Below, piece after piece: positions 60,098 through 64,000 of a stretch of 64,000 nt of DNA. A program made the translations under genes and the position numbers. The stretch covers positions 1-64,000 of the forward strand of contig JABJMO010000027.1 in assembly GCA_018659375.1 (NCBI GenBank). Direction: 5' to 3'. How positions within the stretch are numbered: the first letter of the stretch is position 1; every line of letters starts with the position of its first letter. A model generated the notes under the pieces. The model worked only from the letters and a program-made list of their open reading frames with translations, was not told the DNA's origin and ran no database searches. This DNA is from Methanobacteriota archaeon. GTDB taxonomy: Archaea; Thermoplasmatota; Poseidoniia; Poseidoniales; Poseidoniaceae.

Positions 60098-62492
60098 AAT
60101 CAAGTAATGTAGTAGTCTTACTGCCTACTTTAATTTCTTCATCAGACCAGCCAAATGGCGCTAGAATGGCCCAAGTTGCCCGAACTGCCAAATCATGATA
60201 ATACTGATAATCTATTTTCACACCATTGGCCGTAGTAATTTCCTCGAATAAGATTACTCGATTCATCGGATGAGTATTAGCAGGCTTAACGACAACAAAT
60301 CTAGCTTTGCGCCCGGGTAGTATCTGATGGCCAAGACTGTCAGCGCGCAGTAAGGCAGAATGAGTCATAGTTGAGGTGTTGAACTGATCCAGTGTTTTAG
60401 TAACTCGACGAGAGACTACCAAATCAGCCAATTTTACGCCACTATTATTCAACAAATTTAGTTGCTCGTGGAGCATTGCAGAGATGGTATTTGGCACCTT
60501 TTTACTAGTCAAATTAATTCCTTGGTCAACACAATCAATTAGAATCTGCAAGGCCATATTTTGTAAATTCTTCACCCATTTACATGTTGAATGTTGTCTT
60601 GCTTCAATTCCGCGTAATTTTAACCCCTTCTCACCATATGCCCAATACTTAGTCAGTGAGCCTGCACCATGCATTCGACTTGGTAAGAATCCAATGAAAT
60701 GATACATGTCCTCAAATTCTAGTGGAATACCTATCTCATGGCTTACACGTTGAGCCAATAGTTGCGCTTGGTGTAATTTCTCGGCTCTGGTTTTGATGGA
60801 TTTATTCTCAATCCACACACAATCAACGATGGCATGCAATACTGTCCACCCTGCTTGTTCAGCCATTGCAATAGTTTGCAATAATATTTCGCGAGCCCAT
60901 GCACAGATTGCTTCATGTGCTTCGATTCTACCAAACCGGGCATTTTTGTATCCAGTATAGCCAAAGCAGGTCACTAATAGCCATTTCAATGCATTTTGTT
61001 GTTTGTCAAAACGGTCGCCTTTGTGCAAAATTTGAGTTTTTAGTGCGCGACGGCGTTCAATTATTGGCGCTACTACTCGACCGAGAAAACCATGGTCACG
61101 GCCGCAAGTATGAGATGACAGTCCCGGTACTGGCAGTGCGCCTGAATTGGTAGAAGGAAATAATCCGGTGCCAATTTGTTCCTCTAAATGACGGCGGCGG
61201 AGTTCTTGGATAGCTAATTCAATGTTAAGCGGCAACAGGTTTGATCTAGTTATTACCTCACCTGATGGCTGGCAACAAGCACAATTAAGAGTTTCAGGAG
61301 AGATATTACGTGTCGCAATAATACTGGGAAACAGACTGGCAAAGTCAAGTTCAATCACATCAGTATAGAGACCGGGTCTACTATCAAGGTACAGACCACC
61401 ACGGTCTGCCATCATCAATTCCCAAGCGGTTTTCGTATCCTCGGGACGATTCTTTTTCCACGGCACTAGAATTCCATCTTCCATAGCGATACGCATTTGT
61501 ATGGCACTAATCACTGAACCTGGAGATAAGCGTGAGATGTCTTGTGGTGATTGCCTTGAATGGCGTGCTAATTCAAACAAGCCAAGTATACCGCCTTCTC
61601 TAACAATGAAACTAGCTTGTTGGTCGATGTGTAAACGACCGTGTATTGGAAAATAACTGTCTTTGCGGATTACTTGGCCGTAAGAATGTATAACTCTAGA
61701 CATTGTTCTTGCCTTTAGCGTGGAGGATTTACGACTGAATGAAAAATCAGTTGCCGACTGTTCGCTGAGTTTTTGCAGCATTGGAAAGTGTAGTGAATCG
61801 CCGCCTTGTGTTAGAATAATGTCGGGATTTAATCGAACTATGGCCGATTGTAATTGTTGTAAAAAAGTGGCAGTTGAAGCACCATGGCTAATCTCTTCAG
61901 CAGCGGCAATCACACTGTTATCGCCACTAGCGTACAGTATTAATTTCACTTGTTCTAGGTGAGAGTCGATGGTTTCAAAGCCGTCCGATGAGTGATAGTG
62001 AAACTCCATTGCTAACTGAGTTAGTTGCGGCCACGCTTGACTTTCATCGATAACAGTAAATTGATGTCCATTCCAATTCACATGTTGAAACGGACCAATG
62101 TTGTGTTCGATAAAAAACCGTTGAGCTAAATGGGCATCTACTGAGTATAATGTATGGCGATGAAATTCCCCTCTTGATTCAATATGCTGAGCTAGACGTC
62201 TGATGGCACGACTATCAGTCAAGTCGACCTCGAGTACATCGTGCATCTCATATTGATCAAGTGATAATCGTCGGCGAATAAGTCGCATTGAACCAACGCA
62301 AAAGCGCTGACTGATTTCTTGATATTCAAGCCAGCTAGCCAAATTAATCAGATGAGTTTTGGTTGCGTGAATATGAATTGACGCACACCATGGTACGATA
62401 ATTCGCTGCACTCCAACTTTATCGACATACATCCACACATCAATCGAGGTACCATCATCACCTAATTGAGCATCAATAATCCAACCGTTCAA
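60081..62492 (-). CDS. polB2: Family B DNA polymerase, PolB2 type
   Basis: The product is 803 residues from a TTG. Polymerase motif A is intact (D383-FASLFPSI). Motif B is QNALKWLLVTCFGYTGY with K503. Motif C reads HAIVDCVW, keeping one Asp (D557) in place of the usual D-T-D. In the 3'-5' exonuclease region the D-x-E of ExoI reads AME (161-163) and the ExoII and ExoIII aspartates are not seen, so proofreading is probably lost. NISPETLNC, a Cys pair and GFLGRVVAPIIERRRALK agree with the archaeal PolB2 branch, whose studied members act in damage tolerance. It is cotranscribed with a photolyase-like gene and convergent with a RecA-like ATPase. Confidence 0.87.
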   Translation of the reverse strand: MNGWIIDAQLGDDGTSIDVWMYVDKVGVQRIIVPWCASIHIHATKTHLINLASWLEYQEISQRFCVGSMRLIRRRLSLDQYEMHDVLEVDLTDSRAIRRLAQHIESRGEFHRHTLYSVDAHLAQRFFIEHNIGPFQHVNWNGHQFTVIDESQAWPQLTQLAMEFHYHSSDGFETIDSHLEQVKLILYASGDNSVIAAAEEISHGASTATFLQQLQSAIVRLNPDIILTQGGDSLHFPMLQKLSEQSATDFSFSRKSSTLKARTMSRVIHSYGQVIRKDSYFPIHGRLHIDQQASFIVREGGILGLFELARHSRQSPQDISRLSPGSVISAIQMRIAMEDGILVPWKKNRPEDTKTAWELMMADRGGLYLDSRPGLYTDVIELDFASLFPSIIATRNISPETLNCACCQPSGEVITRSNLLPLNIELAIQELRRRHLEEQIGTGLFPSTNSGALPVPGLSSHTCGRDHGFLGRVVAPIIERRRALKTQILHKGDRFDKQQNALKWLLVTCFGYTGYKNARFGRIEAHEAICAWAREILLQTIAMAEQAGWTVLHAIVDCVWIENKSIKTRAEKLHQAQLLAQRVSHEIGIPLEFEDMYHFIGFLPSRMHGAGSLTKYWAYGEKGLKLRGIEARQHSTCKWVKNLQNMALQILIDCVDQGINLTSKKVPNTISAMLHEQLNLLNNSGVKLADLVVSRRVTKTLDQFNTSTMTHSALLRADSLGHQILPGRKARFVVVKPANTHPMNRVILFEEITTANGVKIDYQYYHDLAVRATWAILAPFGWSDEEIKVGSKTTTLLDFMTTQ

Positions 62493-62496
62493 GACA

Positions 62497-62847
62497 TCAC
62501 TCTTCTGTAATTATTTGGTCAATCTTTCGTTCAAGTTCATCAATGCGTGAATAGCATTCGAGTAACATCGACAATAACATTGGTTTCCAAGAATCATGAG
62601 CAGGCATCATCCCACCAGCTGTTCTACGGGTCCTAACGCCATTTTTCAGGCTTGTAAGAGCGCGTTTGTCGGCAGTACTAAGAGCTCGTTCAAAATTATC
62701 CAATGCTGATAATTCTGCTTCTATGCGGTTTCGCCATGTTGGTACTGTTCGACCCATTAACCAAAATTGACCGAGCCGGAAGACCATCTTTTCCAAGACC
62801 CTGTAGCATGGATTAGTTAAACTAAAAATGAACGGTGGACCGATCAA
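62497..62847 (-). CDS. Small helical protein of unknown function between photolyase and PolB2
   Basis: The product is 116 residues from a TTG that overlaps the photolyase-like stop as TTGA. An ATG at 62787 would give 96 residues and is equally possible. It is basic and helical with a probable coiled-coil C-terminus (LLECYSRIDELERKIDQIITEE). No family is recognised. It ends 4 nt before the PolB2 start, so all three genes are likely one operon. A polymerase accessory or damage-response role is a context inference. Confidence 0.6.
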   Translation of the reverse strand: MIGPPFIFSLTNPCYRVLEKMVFRLGQFWLMGRTVPTWRNRIEAELSALDNFERALSTADKRALTSLKNGVRTRRTAGGMMPAHDSWKPMLLSMLLECYSRIDELERKIDQIITEE

Positions 62848-64000
62848 AAAAGCTTCGATTGTATCGCATATTGCTCATTTGGGGTTGAGCAATTATGATT
62901 CCAGATAACAGCAGCAAGTTGCCATAATGCAGATTGAAAAGATGTTGAAAAATCATCTGAACCATCAGCTGTTTGGTCAATAGATGGCTCAACTAATAAC
63001 TCTTGAATGGCGTCTTGTAAGCCATTTAATTGGTCCGAAAAATGACTTTTATTAGCCAACCAAATCCCAATAATTGGCTGTGGTGAATCATCAATGTTCA
63101 GGTAAACTTTACTTTCACCATTAACGTCTTTAACCAAGATTTGAGATTCGTTTGCCTCTGAGAGCCCTCTAACTAGATTCTTGGTAAGTTCTGTAATCTC
63201 GAAGGTATTCAATTTTTCAGTGATAGACAGTAATCTCTCACTGATATAAGACGGTAAGCGGCTTAGTATTTCTTGACTGAGTTTTGACATTTTCACAGAG
63301 GGAGCATTAGGTGATGGTAAAAGATGCACTATGTATCCATTGTCGGACAAAACTCTAGCAACATAACAATCGATTAGAGTGTTGCCACATACTAGAAAAA
63401 CTCCTTGTTGTGAGTTTAGTGGCCGATTTATTTGTGTTGCATATGCTTCAGTATCAAGCCTAGAGTTATGAGTTTCAAGTTCTCTTTTACGAACTACTCC
63501 CATCACTGGCATTGAAGGAAAAAACGGTCGGTCAAACAGTCCGTGGCACCACTGAACACCAGCTATTGAGGATGGATCCCGGCCGTCAAGAGCATATTTG
63601 TCATTGTACTTTTGACTCAGCGTTAGGGAATCCTCCAAAGACTTAGTCCATCTGGGAAATGATTTGCCCCAAGTCATCCGCAAATTATTATGCAACTCAC
63701 CATGTCGTAACAATGATTTTTGACACAAGTTCCAGAATAGATTGGGTGAGCGTGCATACTCTAATTCATGACTAGCAACGATTACTGGCCTAGGATCTTG
63801 GGCAGTATTGTTCCATGATTCAAGTGCCCAATGAGGCAGATTAGCAGAACTGTATGGATCGGGCTTACTGGCTACATGATGCCAAGCATGTTCCCGGAAA
63901 ATCAGTAGTTCGTCAAGATATTTATCGGCAGATTTAGTGCCAATTGCTGCAGCCTCTCGAGCCACCTTCATCGGTGATAAAAATCCGTAATGAAAGGCAG
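62844..64000 (-). CDS. Photolyase (FAD-binding domain) fused to an unidentified C-terminal domain, 5' end beyond the window
   Basis: The frame is open to the window edge and reads AFHYGFLSP before the internal ATG at 63971, so that ATG is not the true start. About 384 residues are visible. Residues up to about 190 match the FAD-binding half of DNA photolyases, especially class II-like: FLSPMKVAREA, YLDELLIFREHAW, NNLRMTWGKSFPRW, NDKYALDGRDPSSIAGVQWCHGLFDRPF. Then come about 185 residues of a second domain opening with a Rossmann-like strand-helix (QGVFLVCGNTLIDCYVARVL), whose identity is unclear. Photolyases use light to repair UV dimers. It heads the visible operon with PolB2. Confidence 0.82.
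   Translation of the reverse strand, partial: AFHYGFLSPMKVAREAAAIGTKSADKYLDELLIFREHAWHHVASKPDPYSSANLPHWALESWNNTAQDPRPVIVASHELEYARSPNLFWNLCQKSLLRHGELHNNLRMTWGKSFPRWTKSLEDSLTLSQKYNDKYALDGRDPSSIAGVQWCHGLFDRPFFPSMPVMGVVRKRELETHNSRLDTEAYATQINRPLNSQQGVFLVCGNTLIDCYVARVLSDNGYIVHLLPSPNAPSVKMSKLSQEILSRLPSYISERLLSITEKLNTFEITELTKNLVRGLSEANESQILVKDVNGESKVYLNIDDSPQPIIGIWLANKSHFSDQLNGLQDAIQELLVEPSIDQTADGSDDFSTSFQSALWQLAAVIWNHNCSTPNEQYAIQSKLF

Noticed and set aside
60081-62492. PolB2 as a dead pseudogene
   Set aside because: The frame is full-length and motifs A and B are intact; the altered motif C fits the PolB2 subfamily as I know it.
62844-63971. ATG at 63971 as the start of the photolyase-like gene
   Set aside because: The frame continues upstream to the window edge with conserved photolyase text (HYGFLSP), so the gene is 5'-truncated by the window.

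Overview
The window is archaeal. It encodes an archaeal-type uS2, aIF1A, a RIO1 kinase, a Pno1/Dim2-like KH protein, a PolB2-family DNA polymerase and a NADH-dehydrogenase-like complex without the NuoEFG input module. It also carries many very large secreted CARDB/PKD proteins and an oxygen-dependent heme pathway. Together these suggest an aerobic, surface-dwelling relative of the Thermoplasmatota, most likely a marine Poseidoniales (Marine Group II) type genome. That placement is inferred from gene content, not from a phylogeny. The DNA is AT-rich, densely coding, and has no gene-free gap above about 300 bases. I saw no rRNA, tRNA, CRISPR array or insertion sequence.

Layout. 1-2545: the 3' part of a Dam-type adenine methyltransferase is cut by the window edge, followed by a divergent MDR oxidoreductase / HxlR regulator pair. 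2676-8294: a tight five-gene operon (FabH-like condensing enzyme, half-size FabH-like partner, polytopic membrane protein with a duplicated His motif, SDR reductase, PaaK/CapK-like adenylating enzyme). It looks like an uncharacterised acyl-condensation pathway and is one of the two best candidates for a new system. 8437-11704: TauE/SafE permease, uS2, a membrane-embedded Cas4-like nuclease and a lipoprotein. 11849-16613: two large surface proteins. 16639-19052: KH protein, RIO1 kinase and aIF1A with an unusual acidic repeat tail. 19113-30994: a 12-ORF nuoABCDHI-J1-J2-KLMN operon. 31127-47307: five consecutive surface or secreted proteins, including a subtilisin-like protease and a 1560-residue secreted protein. 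47354-48751: RNase Z and a PRC-barrel protein.

48896-58493: a complete heme locus, hemA-hemCD-hemB-hemL-hemE-hemF-hemY on the minus strand with hemH convergent. It covers glutamyl-tRNA to protoheme by the classical protoporphyrin route, with oxygen-dependent HemF. 58591-64000: a YdjM-like membrane protein and a DNA-damage-type locus (RecA-like ATPase, PolB2, a small unknown protein, and a photolyase fused to an extra domain, cut by the window edge). This is the second candidate for a new system.

Expression pattern. First genes of transcription units often have a TATA-like box about 26-28 nt before the ATG, suggesting leaderless mRNAs. Genes inside operons use GAGGTGA-type ribosome binding sites, frequently fused to the preceding stop codon (TGAGGTGA), or they overlap as ATGA, TTGA or TAATG.
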